Program-made: the position numbers and the translations under genes
Shown: positions 1 to 11,750 of the stretch, one piece after another
How positions within the stretch are numbered: the stretch's first letter is position 1
Layout: each line of letters begins with the position of its first letter
From: Symbiodinium kawagutii
Lineage: Eukaryota > Sar > Dinophyceae > Suessiales > Symbiodiniaceae
NCBI GenBank assembly: GCA_009767595.1
Contig: VSDK01020457.1
Span: forward strand, 143,119-207,118
Length of the DNA: 64,000 nucleotides
Direction: 5' to 3'
The notes under the pieces: generated by a model
Told to the model about the DNA's origin: nothing
Databases searched by the model: none
Seen by the model: only the letters and a program-made list of their open reading frames with translations

Positions 1-284
1 TTGGTTGCAGACTACTTCTTTTTTAAATGGTTCCTGTAGGTTACGTTTGGCACTGCTGCGTTGCTGGGCGGGTACCTGTTGGACACGCCCAAACATGGGG
101 ATTTGCTGTGGCGAAGGGGTGGCTTCGAATTGGCCTTTGCCAAGGGTTTGGTTGCAGACTACTTCTTTTTTAAATGGTTCCTGTAGGTTACGTTTGGCAC
201 TGCTGCGTTGCTGGGCGGGTACCTGTTGGACACGCCCAAACATGGGGATTTGCTGTGGCGAAGGGGTGGCTTTGAGTTGGCCTT
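1..284 (-). CDS. partial coding tandem repeat, 49-codon unit
   Basis: A 147-bp unit (1-147) is repeated almost exactly from 148 to about 284. Because 147 is 49 codons, frames carry through both copies. One minus-strand frame is open across both copies and reads as a Q/P-rich repeat with peptides such as FEATPSPQQIPMFGRVQQ and NLQEPFKKEVVCNQ. The plus strand also has a fairly long open frame, but it looks like an antisense shadow. A third, truncated copy continues into 290-378. The window edge cuts the array. Family not recognised. Confidence 0.45.
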
Positions 285-289
285 GGTAC

Positions 290-378
290 TTGTTGGACAC
301 GCCCAGCTTTCACAGCCAGGGGTCGGCGGCAGGGGGCGGAGCCCTTACAATATTTGCCTCTCTGTCTCATACTAACTT
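290..378 (-). CDS. candidate exon joined to the 49-codon repeat
   Basis: Minus-strand frame containing VSMRQRGKYCKGSAPCRR and ending in GRVQQ, the same peptide that lies inside the 147-bp repeat. An acceptor-like TTTGACTCAG precedes it and GTACC follows. The repeat resumes at about 281 in another frame, so either an exon ends here or a deletion of about 100 bp removed part of a repeat unit. No function can be named. Confidence 0.35.
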
Positions 379-1288
379 CTGAGTCAAAGAAAATCGCCAT
401 CTACTTGGATGAACTTGGATGTGCATACCCAAAGATCGTACCTGGTGACAAACCACGGTTATATCCCAATCCACCAGCTGCACATCGAGCCGTACCGACA
501 GCCCGGGTGAGGGCAAGTTGCTTGAAGGTTCCCCACTTGGAGCCAGTGTCCATCACCTGGAACAGGGGCTTCCTCAGCATTCGGCATGGTAACCGTAGTT
601 AACACATCGATCATAGGAATCATTCGGAATCATTGATCAGCACTAAAAACCGTCCATTCAAATTCATTCAATGCTTTAACCCTCAACCACGCTCAACCAT
701 GGGAACCATAGTACCCGTTGAACATGGACTGGCATGAAGCCTTAATAGCTATTCATGAACCATTGTCAGCCGTTAACCAGCAACAATGAGGGTCTGTGAT
801 CGATCAGCAGTAACGCTTCTTTGTCAAAGATTTTGAACCATCATCAGCATTGATCAACCAGCCATTGTTTGACGAGTGACGACTGTGGAGTAGCCATAAG
901 TAACCATGTAAAGACTATGATTCATCATTGTGACTATCGCCGATCGCATATTGCGATTGAATCATGATGGTCACGCATTTTCTAATACTGTAATCATTGT
1001 TGATGATTGATGGTGGTTGATGTGTCACAAGGTCCGATCATCAACAGCATCATCAACCGACCCAAAACAGTGGTGAGTCTTCCCATGATGGGTCAGAATA
1101 ACCTTTGTAAGTTTGGTGGCACAACCACTTGCAGTGACCATCAACGGCACTTGAACCCATCAATTACTGTTCATCATGTATTGAATCATGACTAATCATT
1201 CCAGTTCAGTCATCATCCACAAACAAGGAATATCAACAATTCATTTCAATAGTGACAAACTGTTCACACATGAGATCACACAACCGAC

Positions 1289-1354
1289 CAGTTGCCACTG
1301 CTGGGTCAACTGCTTCCAGTGCGCAGCGATCCCGCCATCCCAACGCGAGGCGGG
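1289..1354 (-). CDS. candidate exon
   Basis: GC-rich island between AG (GACACCCGGAAG) and GTCGGTTG on the minus strand. Two frames are protein-like: RKPASRWDGGIAAHWKQL and RLALGWRDRCALEAVDPAVA. Frame therefore uncertain. No family recognised. Confidence 0.4.
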
Positions 1355-1537
1355 CTTCCGGGTGTCAACCATCATAGATCATCATCAATCATGACACAGG
1401 ATATACGGTACTAGTAGCAACTGTGGTAATCATATGTAATCATAATCAAACCGTGCGGAATTCCCCGCAACGATCATCATCGAACTATTCAATTTGAACG
1501 GAAACCAAAAGATTCAAAACAGAAAACCTGCCATGGC

Positions 1538-1776
1538 CTAATCGTTGGGGTCAATGACCAACTTCAGAACCAGTTGTGGGAAAGCCCTGTCATCCTCCAT
1601 CCTCCGCCATCCTTCCCCATCATGCCGTCGGTTTTTCTGCGCCTGAAACTTCTGCTTCTCTTCATCAAACTGGATGCTGAAATGCGAGCGCGAGGCGATT
1701 GGCTCCGTCATCAACATGTGCGGCTGGAGCATCCTGCAGGAACCCAAGGGCACCCCGTCCAACCCATCTGGGTAAC
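1538..1776 (-). CDS. candidate (possibly terminal) exon
   Basis: Minus-strand frame open for about 79 codons with strongly protein-like composition (SHFSIQFDEEKQKFQAQKN, then QLVLKLVIDPND). The acceptor is TCATCACCAACAG. The frame ends at a TAG at 1538-1540; a donor-like GGCAG|GTTTTC lies 13 bases beyond it. The TAG could therefore be the true stop of a gene. No conserved domain recognised. Confidence 0.6.
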
Positions 1777-1966
1777 CTGTTGGTGATGAGTTCGTTAGAT
1801 CAGTTGAAACAAGTGGAGATTCTTGAGCATCAAAATCCCAAGAGAGTTGAAGACACATAGCTAAACCATCACAATTGAACCATACTTCGTTACACAGACT
1901 TCGTTGCAGGGTTCAATCCACCGTCCCAACTCTTCTTTGCATAGTTCCTTACCACGTTCAAACCAC

Positions 1967-2070
1967 TAAAATCCGGTGGCCGTTGCTGACGGTCCTGCTG
2001 CCGCCCTCTGAGCGACCACGACCAAATTTCGTGGTCAAGGGGCAGCTGGTGTCGTTAGGCCTGGGGCCAT
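1967..2070 (-). CDS. candidate exon
   Basis: Acceptor CTCCTGGCCCCAG and donor TTA|GTGGTTTG enclose an open minus frame (LTTKFGRGRSEGGSRTVSNG). It starts with two bases completing a codon and ends on a codon boundary. No family recognised. Confidence 0.5.
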
Positions 2071-2669
2071 CTGGGGCCAGGAGTTGGAGATGGTCATGCG
2101 AAAAAAGCCAGATCGATAGGGTTACTTGGGCAATCCTATGTAGCTCAATCTGTTCAGCTGGCGGATAACGGTCGACACAACTTTTTCTTGCTGGTGCTTA
2201 GCAACTGTAGAAATTTCAGGAGAATGTACTCATCCTTCTACTGCAGGCTTGTAACTAAGAAATCCCTGGGTGTGTCCATAAATGGAAAGCAGGACAAAGT
2301 TTAGGAAATGTCTGGGAAAACACACCCAGTACTCTACCTTCATCATCTTTCACCATGGTGGAATGGTATGGAATGGTCACTGCTTAAGCTTTGAACCATG
2401 ATACGCCAGAGATTTTTTCAATCAGCAACCAGGATGCAGCAACTTCAAAACAATGACAGGGAAACACTAAGGTCACTGCCGAGTTTCCTTTTTGGCTTCA
2501 AACAGCAAGAGAGATTAGTACACCAGGTACCCAACGGCATGCTGTTTGTGATTGTTGATTGCCAGCATTTTTGACTGGAGATTGGATCTTCTCTCACGGA
2601 TGGGTAGCCCAAAGCCCAAACTTATGTTTATCCAAGTAGCGCAAGGAGATGATGCTTTTTTTGGGATAC

Positions 2670-2727
2670 CCTCCGGTAAGGTAGCAATATTTCCAGGCAC
2701 CAACAAGTGGTGGATGCGCTCACCAAT
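2670..2727 (-). CDS. candidate short exon
   Basis: Minus frame IGERIHHLLVPGNIATLPE between acceptor CCATGCAAG and donor G|GTATCCC. The same frame stays open for about 40 more codons to the left, so the donor is not certain. Confidence 0.45.
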
Positions 2728-2830
2728 CTTGCATGGAGTTGGCTAGCTAGATCTGATGGCATAATCATTCAAGCAGCTGAATTCACTAGCACTGCAGAAT
2801 CACTCCATGACTTCATAATCTTCATATGAC

Positions 2831-2927
2831 TTCCATCTTTGCCTAGAGATCTTCAGTGGAGAAGCCCTTCCCCGACTGAGTCGCCCGTACGTGATGACTA
2901 TGGCAGGAAGCCTAAGCTGCAGCTTCG
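2831..2927 (-). CDS. candidate exon
   Basis: Basic minus-strand frame KLQLRLPAIVITYGRLSRG continuing through PLKISRQRWKS. Acceptor GCCAGCAG; possible donors GTCATATG (used here) or GTACGGGC further inside. Confidence 0.4.
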
Positions 2928-3760
2928 CTGCTGGCAATGATTGCCATGATGCATGGTGAACCATGGTGAAATGGCTTAGGTGAAACTGTGAAACTACAAG
3001 TAGGTGAAATGTGGTGAATCAGTACATGGTGAGCATGCATGGTGACTTGATCATGTTGAAATTGACCATCATGACTATCATGGTGACCTCATCATGTTGA
3101 ACCATGACGGGACGTGATTTTTGAACATGTGACCCGACCATGGTGAAACATGACCATGACATGGGAGTTTCGAACACGGAAGATCCATGGCATGATTCTC
3201 ATATTCGTATGGAATGCAGGAGATTGACACGTTACTCTTTGAGAATACCAACAGCTGCCAGGGTTTAGCCACAGGAGCAACTCTTGTGACTGGCGATAGG
3301 CTTCACTCAGGGTGTCCCGGTTACCCAAACATGTGACCTTTTCAAATCAACCGCTGGGTACATGCATGAATTCTTATATAACATAGGACTCGAACATGTA
3401 CTCAAACGTTCATGTGTACTTAGGATACTCATCCATTCTCCAGTACTGAAGCATAATACTACCCATTGTTCACCATGGATGTAGATATTCATACTAATAA
3501 TGCGTAACCACCACCAACCACTATTATCAACTTCTCTTCACCATGCTTGAATCAACCACCACTATCTACACCAATAATATACTACCATCCAACTTTCTTC
3601 ACCAAAAAATATGCCGCTAGGTAGTGGTATTACACCATCCTACCAACCAGACCAACTATTATTTCCCACTATCAATCACTATAGACTATAGAATGACTAT
3701 ATAATACTATATAATTCTATATGCTATCAAACATCACAACTGTCTACACCAACCCAGTAC

Positions 3761-3928
3761 CATTGGATCCCATGGCCCATGCCCTGGGATCCTGGGCCCG
3801 CCGTCCAGGCGTGGTCCTCCAGCACCCAACGTGCCACTTGAGACGCGAAGGACCAAAGCCTGGAGCTTCACAAGGCCCAAGCGATGCTTCAGAAACCAAA
3901 GGATCCTTTAAAGCATGGCAAAGGATGT
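3761..3928 (-). CDS. candidate exon
   Basis: GC-rich island bounded by GAACCACCAG and GTACTGGG on the minus strand, with a C-rich spacer on its left and a G-rich spacer on its right. Two minus frames (ILCHALKDPLVSEASLGPCE; LGLVKLQALVLRVSSGTLGA) and one plus frame are open, so frame and strand are uncertain. Confidence 0.35.
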
Positions 3929-4706
3929 CTGGTGGTTCGTAGATGATATTCATAGTGGCTAAATAATGGTGTTAATGATAGTAGTGGTTTAATGGTAGCG
4001 GCTAGTAATGGTCAATCATAGTTAATAATGGTTGACTTGACCATGCATGGTGGTTTACATGGTTAGCGGTTAGTAATGCTTATCTGGTGGTTATACCACT
4101 TCATAGTGGTTCATAGTGATTATTGTTTGAAGTAATATGGTAAATGCAATTGATGGTTGATGATAGTTGATCATGATAGTGGTGAATCTTGATTAATGAT
4201 GATGGTGAAAAACAACATTGTTAAATCATGACTAGAGTAGAGTTTCAAGTGCCAAGATTGGCATGATATCATGGTTCATGTTGTTTGATCAAAGTTGGCA
4301 AACATGGTTCACAGTGCATGACGGTGTAGTGTAGGAAACGGTGGTTCATAATGGAACTATATATCACGACGAATTGATGGGTAGTTGATGGTCCATGCTG
4401 ATTGTTCATAGCGATTTGTATTGATGGTTAATTGATGATTGCTTATGGTTCAGTCAGTGGTTCACAATGGAAATGTCATGGCTAAATGGTGGTAAATTGA
4501 TGGCTAGTGGCCAAAGGTTGCTAATGGTCAAGAATGGTTAGATTAATGGTTCAACCATAGCTTGAGAAAGGTTGACTGAAGCAGTAACCAGTGGCGAATG
4601 AGTGGTAAAAGTATGGTTTATAAAATCATTGCTAGTATACAACAGAGTTTAACCATGAATTCACCACTTTGATCCATGTGGGCTTTTCCTCAGCCATAAG
4701 ATCTAC

Positions 4707-4812
4707 CTGTTTGGGCCCTCGATTGCCCTTTCGGCCGCCTTCCGTGTGGCTGTGAGATTGCTCTGCACTTGACGAAGCGCTTGGACAAACAGCGGCTCCT
4801 CAACGGACGCTG
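4707..4812 (-). CDS. candidate exon
   Basis: Clear island. The minus frame contains VEEPLFVQALRQVQSNLTAT followed by RKAAERAIEGPN, an amphipathic, probably helical stretch. Acceptor TCAACGTCCAG and donor AACAG|GTAGATC, with the stop codon TAG created only by reading into the donor. One of the most convincing islands. Confidence 0.65.
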
Positions 4813-6141
4813 CTGGACGTTGATCACCGGTGATGGTCAGCAATTCACAACTGGTTGGTTGATGGTGATGGTAATGGTGATTGATGGTTCTGATGATAAG
4901 TCAATGGTTCTTGCTGGTCAGCAATGTTTCATAATGTTTAACTACTGGTTCGTGAATGACTAGCACGATGGTTGAATGGTTGACTGTAGGTATTTACTAA
5001 TGGTTCGTGGATAGAACATTAATGGTTGATAGCTAATACCGCTCAGCATCATTGAAGGACTGCTAACACTGAAAGAATAATGGTTTATGAATCAATGATG
5101 GTTAATGAATACCTACTAATTCATGGTTCATCATTCTGGCTTGTCATACTCAACAATCATTGGATGGTTGATAAAACTTGATAATGGTTGCTACAGGTTG
5201 GTGATCGGTGATGCATACATTGGTGGTTTATGATCAGTTCTGAGGGTTGAAAATACTTATTGGTTGCATTGTCAATCAAGGAATTAGTAAGGGTTACTGC
5301 TATCCATAATACTGGTTTGGCGATGCCAACTCTTCATCAACGGGAGCAAATAATTAGATGGTGTGTGTGCTGCCAATATTTGATGACAATACGTAGAACC
5401 TGTCGAACCCAACAAGCAATTCGTCTAATCGAATCGATAACCCATTGCTCAAAAAGACACAACGGTGGGTAGCAGCGTAGCATTTTCAGTTCCGATGAGC
5501 GACTATGAATCATGACCGCCAAGCATTGTGGGTCATGATCGGCAATCCAAACGGTCCAAACGGCAAGATTGATAATCAGCTACATGGACGGTCATTTTAA
5601 ACCAATTATGTAAGAAATGATTGATCACAGGTTCTAGAACTTAACACTTTTGATTAACCAACCCATGTACCGTTCCCAATAGATCTTGTACCATTGCTAT
5701 AAGGTAGTGGTAGTGGAAACTAACCAAGTGACTATACGCTCTTAAATAGTCGTGGGTGTAGTGTATACTCATCAACCCATATAAATATTACAAGACTGAT
5801 TCAACTACTGATCACCGATTTATACTGGTTGGTGATTAAACCCATCCCAAATATAGTCAATCAAACAAGCATCCCCAGGCATGGTTAAATAAAATCACAA
5901 TCATATCACCAACCAGTCATTATCAACCATTATCAACCAACCATCTCTCGAAACCAGGTACTGTAATGGCACTGAGAATTGCAAAAGTCAGTCTCCATTT
6001 ACTGCTGTGAATGATTCAACAATTTATACCGTGTATCAATATGTATCAGTTTGTCTCAATATACATTTCCCTCGTCACCAATCAATTTATGTTTCTTGCT
6101 TCGCATACAATACCACTCTTGATGCTGATTGCTACCCCTAC

Positions 6142-6214
6142 CCGGCTTTGGGCATCACTGCGACGCCAGCTATCGAAGCAGTCCTCTGTCTGCGACCTCA
6201 GTGAAGGATCAGCG
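6142..6214 (-). CDS. candidate exon
   Basis: Minus frame ADPSLRSQTEDCFDSWRRSD between acceptor TTTTACAG and donor CGG|GTAGGGG. It begins with one base completing a codon, which does not match the end of the next upstream exon at 6529, so one boundary may be off or a small exon is missed. Confidence 0.6.
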
Positions 6215-6528
6215 CTGTAAAACCAACCTAACAGGTCTATGATCATAAGCCAGTCAATGCTTGGTTGGTTGGTGACCGTTAGGAGGAGAAGGAGGTTGAT
6301 TCCTCAGTAGTGGTTGGTGCCCCCGAGCAACCAGTCCTGGTCAATGACGTGTAGTAATGGGTTGGTCAATGGATGGTAATTGTTTGGTTCAACCATGGTT
6401 GATAGTGGTTCACTATTGCTACCACAGCTAGTAACTAGTGAATGGTGAACCAAGGGTAAACCAGTCCAATATTGGTGCTTAATAGTTACTGTACTAGCAT
6501 TAGGCTGACCAACTAATCTGGGCGTTAC

Positions 6529-6812
6529 TTTTGAGTGAGTCATGTGCACATTTGGGAGTGAAGACTTGAACTCATCATGGGATTGTTTGTGGCCATCACG
6601 CCAGGCTGCGAACAGCGCCCCAGGCTGGATCTCCCCCAGTGGCTCGCGGACTTTTGGGTGGCTCCTACCATCTGCATCTGCATGCGCCGTTGCGCTGTGG
6701 ACCGCGAACTGCAGGAGGGAGTCGACACGGCTGAAAGCTGCTGTCCATCCGTTTGCCTCTCGGCAGCCAGCAGCCAACCGAGTGGCCTGTTTTCCATCCA
6801 TGATCAAGCGAG
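6529..6812 (-). CDS. candidate long exon
   Basis: A 284-bp minus-strand frame that is open throughout, with peptides KQATRLAAGCREANGWTAAF and EPLGEIQPGALFAAWRDGHK. Acceptor CAATTGCGACAG and donor AAAA|GTAACG. An internal GTAGGAG could be an alternative donor. No domain recognised. Confidence 0.6.
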
Positions 6813-7852
6813 CTGTCGCAATTGCCCAATTGACTCCTTGGAAGTCTCTTGATACCTATCAAATGGGATCGCAATATCAGGCAATGCCATCTGCATAGGC
6901 TGTCGCCTCATTGGTCGGCTGGCCATGCACCGCGTTAACAAATTAATTATCCATCAGGGCGAACTGCGAGAAATATGACCCTACTAAGACTCCGCGATGC
7001 AAAATCAACAATGATCCAACTGATTCGTGTAGATGATCTGTCCATTACTGACCCACTGACCCTTATGAGCCACTTTACAATCCTTTCATCGCCATCATTG
7101 TCCTTAGCCATGGTTATCCTCCATGAATAACCATCGTCATTTACCGTCGACAGCCATCATCACCATCTTTATTATCATATCGCCACTACTATCAATGAAC
7201 TATTGGTCAAAACGTGCCATTATCACCAGGTAGCTACCATGACCAGATAGTACCTCTCTATTGATGATATCATCAAATTATCATAGATGTCAATGATAAT
7301 CTAGCAAGCACTCAATTATCACCCATTTGCAGTTCATTATCATCAGGCATTAGTGCCGCTTCAATCACCAAACACATCCAAACACCCAAGTCACATAATT
7401 GTATAGAATCAGACTGCCAATTACTATCATCTGGCTATTACTGCCAATGATTATCACCAATGATTGCAACTGGTCATTCTGCCTCTTGCTACCACCTAAT
7501 GGAAATTATTCATTGGTCATCATCAATGGGCACCGAATGGCAGTTGGTGGTCATTATATATGTAACCCCTTAAGAAAACCCTGACTGTATTGGGTACGTC
7601 AAAAGACCATAAGCCATCATAAACCAAAAATTACCCTCTTGATGAACCCTTAATCAACTCTTGTTGTTGGATGTTTGGTGGCCGCCACCCAGGTTGGTGG
7701 CTACCACAATAAACCATAATAACCCTTAACAATCAACCCCCGTTATAAGAAACCCTTTTTAATAATCCACCCCATCAAGAATAAACCATCATAACTCATA
7801 ACCTTCACAATCAACACCCTTAATGAACCGTTGCGGTTTGCAACCCCCTTAC

Positions 7853-7931
7853 CGTTGGGATGTGCACCGAACCGTCATTCCAGGTTCCGCTGAGAACTCC
7901 CGGCGGCTCGTGTCCCAGGAAGTACCAGGGC
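7853..7931 (-). CDS. candidate exon
   Basis: Minus frame PWYFLGHEPPGVLSGTWNDG then SVHIPT, between acceptor CCGCTCCAG and a strong donor ACG|GTAAGG. The spacer is C-rich on the left and G-rich on the right. No family recognised. Confidence 0.65.
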
Positions 7932-8476
7932 CTGGAGCGGAAAAAAGGATCAAACGGGAGATTAGCGGTGGTTAAGAGTGGTTGATTTATGGCTGATTGA
8001 TGGTGATTAATGGCTGATTAGTAGTATTTTCAATGGTGAATCATGGTGGTGATGAATTCTAATTGTCGGTGAATATGGGGAATAATCTTGTTTAATAATT
8101 GTTTCATCAAACCCATCATTTATGGATACACAGGTTCTGTGGTCAACCCAATCAGTTCAGCGAGTCCTTCTGTCGGTGGTTGGCAGTTGTTTACTGACTG
8201 GCACCTACTGGCACCATCATTTCTGGTTTGCTAAGTGGACACATACAGCAACAACTGGACAATTGTTCAACAACTCTTTGTTTACTTTATTATTATTTGA
8301 TCGCAGATGGTCTTTGAATTATCGGCAATCCATGTTTGCTTTGGTTCTGCAGTTTTCCGAAATGGTTGATATTTAGACACACGAATGAACTTGAATGAAA
8401 CACAAACATGAATCATTAACTGTTCTCAACAGGATTGTCATCAACATGAAATATGTTACCATCACCAGGTCTCAAC

Positions 8477-8582
8477 CAGGTCCTTTGCGGGTCACGCGTC
8501 TCCCCTTGAACCTTAGTGGGGGGCAACTGGTCCTGTGCGCGCCTGTAGGAGCTTTGAAGCTGCTTCTCGAAGTCCTTCCAGC
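8477..8582 (-). CDS. candidate exon
   Basis: Minus frame WKDFEKQLQSSYRRAQDQLP then PTKVQGETRDPQRTW, a hydrophilic helical stretch. Acceptor TGTGGTGAG (weak pyrimidine tract); donor ACCTG|GTTGAG or, 12 bases on, GTGATGG. A second open minus frame to the right (to about 8720) may be part of another exon. Confidence 0.55.
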
Positions 8583-9539
8583 CTCACCACACGTCGTGAC
8601 ATGCTACGATCAGCTGTTGGCTGGTGACGTTTCAACACTGTTTTCGTTTCTTTGGCGTATAGTGTCCTCCCTGTGGCCGGGTCTATACGTTGCGAGATTG
8701 GTCGCACATCGCTTGATGCTTGTTGCTGGTGCTTGTTGGTGCTTAAGCAGGTTATATCTATCTGGTGATCAGTATTCGGTTTATATCTCCAGGCAGGGAC
8801 TTTTCCGAACATGGCCAAACGTACTCTCGAAACATGTGCTTTTCTAGGCGGGCAAGCGGCCAAGCGATGGGCTTGGGGTGTAAAACCATTACGTTCGTCA
8901 TATCCAAGTGCAATGTTATAAAGGTAATCCATTGCTACTCCACTCTCTGATGTAATGAAAACTCTCTGACAACCCCTCTAATGATGTAGACAGTATGATA
9001 TGATTCACTTGCTCTCTGTTGGAATCCATCAATCATCAATTCACCCTACCACTAATCATGATAAACACTTAAGCATCAACCAACCATCAATTAGCTGCCA
9101 AGAATCCTCATTCCGCCCATTCCCTTCATTCCGTTACTATGAACCTATTGTCGATCAGTTTCCCCTGGGCAATAGTCCATGTTGGCCCTACTACTAACCC
9201 TCCCATTGGTCCTGTTGCTAGTTTCCAGGAGTTCAATCATTGAACCATGTAACTCCTATTGTTACTACAAGTTGGGGAAACTGAACAATTACAATCAACC
9301 ACCAACTAGTAGTCTTTAATTAACCATTATAGTATTGTTGGTTACTATACCCCTTATCGACCAGCTAATTAATGCTTATAACCTCTATAGTTACTTCTGA
9401 TCTCCTATTGTTATCCATTACTAACCATTTTTTGACTAACCATGGTAACCACTACAATCCCTTTTCAACCACAAGTTAACCATTAAAAATCCCAAAGTTA
9501 TAAGCATGTTGTAAGCCCTCTATTGGTTGGTTGCGGTTC

Positions 9540-9665
9540 CTGCTGTTCGTTGAGGTTGGCCCGCTGACAAGGTGCTGATGACTTCTCCAGGCTCCACAGG
9601 GGCCATTTGCATTCGCAGATCCTCAGGGTGCGCGCACGTTTTGCGCCACCCATTTCCACGCGAAG
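9540..9665 (-). CDS. candidate exon with possible non-GT donor
   Basis: Minus frame SRGNGWRKTCAHPEDLRMQM then APVEPGEVISTLSAG. Acceptor AATCCCTAG. No GT lies at the right-hand limit of coding: the likely boundary is CAGCAG|GAACCG, a GA donor. GC and GA donors are known in dinoflagellates; here it is only an inference. Confidence 0.5.
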
Positions 9666-10046
9666 CTAGGGATTCTTGGGGAACATGGTGGTTGGTGAGG
9701 AATGGTGGTTTATATTGATGAATGATAGTCAATGGTGGCGATGGTTGGTGGTGGTTGATGGAATTTGAGGCAGAATAGCTACCTAGATATTGAATAGAAG
9801 CAACAGTGAGAATCACAGGAATGACACATATATACGTAGAATGAAAACAAATATCCACACGACAACATCTGGGTATTGACAAGGATCGTCACCACCACTG
9901 CCACCACCGTCAGCAAGAAGAGGGTCATGCCGCGAATTCTCAGTTCCCAACATCAATTACATCAAAGGGTACCAGTGAACAAGTTGTAAAACAGCATGCT
10001 GTGAAAATAATATCATCTTAACCACTAAAACCAACCCTTCATCCAC

Positions 10047-10181
10047 CCATCAATGGCCCCTGGTGAGACATCGTCGGTGTTTCCCGCGGAAGTCCGACCC
10101 CATCTCTAGATCTCCCGGCCGGCGGCGTCGCGCTCTGATCCGACACCGCAGTCCCTCCGTTGCGCCTGGGATCCACGGGAG
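10047..10181 (-). CDS. candidate exon
   Basis: Very GC-rich island. Minus frame APVDPRRNGGTAVSDQSATP then PAGRSRDGVGLPRETPTMS. Acceptor AACCCTAGACTCAG and donor GATGG|GTGGATG. Confidence 0.55.
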
Positions 10182-11689
10182 CTGAGTCTAGGGTTCAAGT
10201 GGGAGTACCAGTTGGTTGATGGCTATGGTTGGTTGATGGCTATGGTTGGTTAATGATGGTTAATGAAATGTTGGTTGATGATGATGCTTAATGGTTGACT
10301 AATGGGGTCAATCATGCAATGATGAAACTTATGGTGATTTAGGATGGTTCATTACTATGAGGTGTATGATAGGAATGGTTGAATCACTATGATTTGGTTG
10401 GCTAATTAGTGGCCGATTTATGAGGGTCTAGCTTTGAGGCAGGTTCAATGCTGAGAATTGTTCGGCTTAGTGAGTATTCATGGTTGCTAATGGTTATTGA
10501 GTAGCGGTCAGTAGCTATGTTCAAGTGGGTTGAATGATGGGAATTGGTTGAAAAAACATATTATAGTAATTGCTAATCAGTTATCATTAAGTGATGGTTG
10601 TGGTAATTTGTTGCTAATGGTTGCTGCTAGTTCGCAATGGTTATTCACTATGATTCTGAACTGGTGATTATATAACTATTACGCAAATCGTTCACTATTG
10701 ATGATCAACTATTGATTATCAACTTTTGACTATGAACGGTTATCAATCATGATTCATAGTTATCAAATGTTATCAACTATTGAAACAATTGGTTAAACAA
10801 TGATCACCAAGGATGATTAACGGTTAACGGGCCAATGCCTCGTAATGAAGGTACAGTACTAGGTTAGCTTTGGATGGATAATTCATGTTTGATGAGCTTA
10901 ATGATGGTTGATCACGATGGTTACTGCTGGTTAATAATGTTAAATGGGCCAATAATCGTTCATACTGCAGCCGTAGTGATCATCATGATCAAGGTATTTT
11001 CCCTTTTTGACGATTACTAACCATCACGATTGGCGGTTGTTGATGGTGATGTTGCATTGGCCGGCATGGCTATGGTGGTTTATCATGGCGATAATGAGGA
11101 ATCATGGTTTATTGATCATTGGTGATGGTTGATCATGGTCCACGATTCAGGTTGATTAATGAACGTTAATGATGGGAAGTGCTGGCTCATGGACAATGAT
11201 TATCAATGGTGGTTCATAATGATGGCAATTGATGATAAGGCATGGTCAATGACGTTTATACTATACTGGTTGAAATCAATCATTTGTGAACTTATGTTCT
11301 GACAAGGCATATGTTTTATGATTGTTTGATGGCACTATGGTGATTTACAGGACTATTTTATCGCGGTAAATACCGGCTAGCAATACTGATGGATAATCTT
11401 TTCTTATTGCTCTATCACGGTTTGTATTTGGTTGTAGAATAAAACCACATACACAGTACACCGGACATATCTAAATGATTTGGCATGGTAATGGAAATGG
11501 ATACGAATACTTGCACACATATCACACATGATGTTCGACAATGGCTAAATGATGGTGAATAATGATTCCATCGTGGTTCCCAACAGGCAACGCCGCGGTT
11601 TACAATTGTGGTCAGCCAAAACTGAAAGACTGAATTGGGCTTCTATAGTTTGGGTTTTATAGTTTGGATCGTTGCGTGACTGGGCTCAC

Positions 11690-11750
11690 GGACTGACGGG
11701 GAGGCTCTTGTTGAACACCTGCAGCCAGTTTGGTCTCAGGAGCATCAGAT
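11690..11750 (-). CDS. candidate short exon
   Basis: Minus frame SDAPETKLAAGVQQEPPRQS between acceptor GCATTACCAAG and donor TCC|GTGAGC. A second minus frame (DLMLLRPNWLQVFNKSLP) is also open. Confidence 0.45.

Noticed and set aside
1..300. Plus-strand reading VTFGTAALLGGYLLDTPKHG with apparent 41-nt introns between tandem exons
   Set aside because: The minus strand has a continuous, stop-free frame through the same repeat, so the plus reading is better explained as an antisense shadow.
375..440. Plus frame SKKIAIYLDELGCAYPKI resembling the start of a glutathione S-transferase
   Set aside because: Only one short helix matches, there is no continuation of the thioredoxin-like fold, and the region overlaps a minus-strand candidate exon.
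9880..9935. Hydrophobic minus frame MTLFLLTVVAVVVTIL as a membrane protein
   Set aside because: It arises from translating the CCACCACTGCC-type simple repeat; no splice limits.
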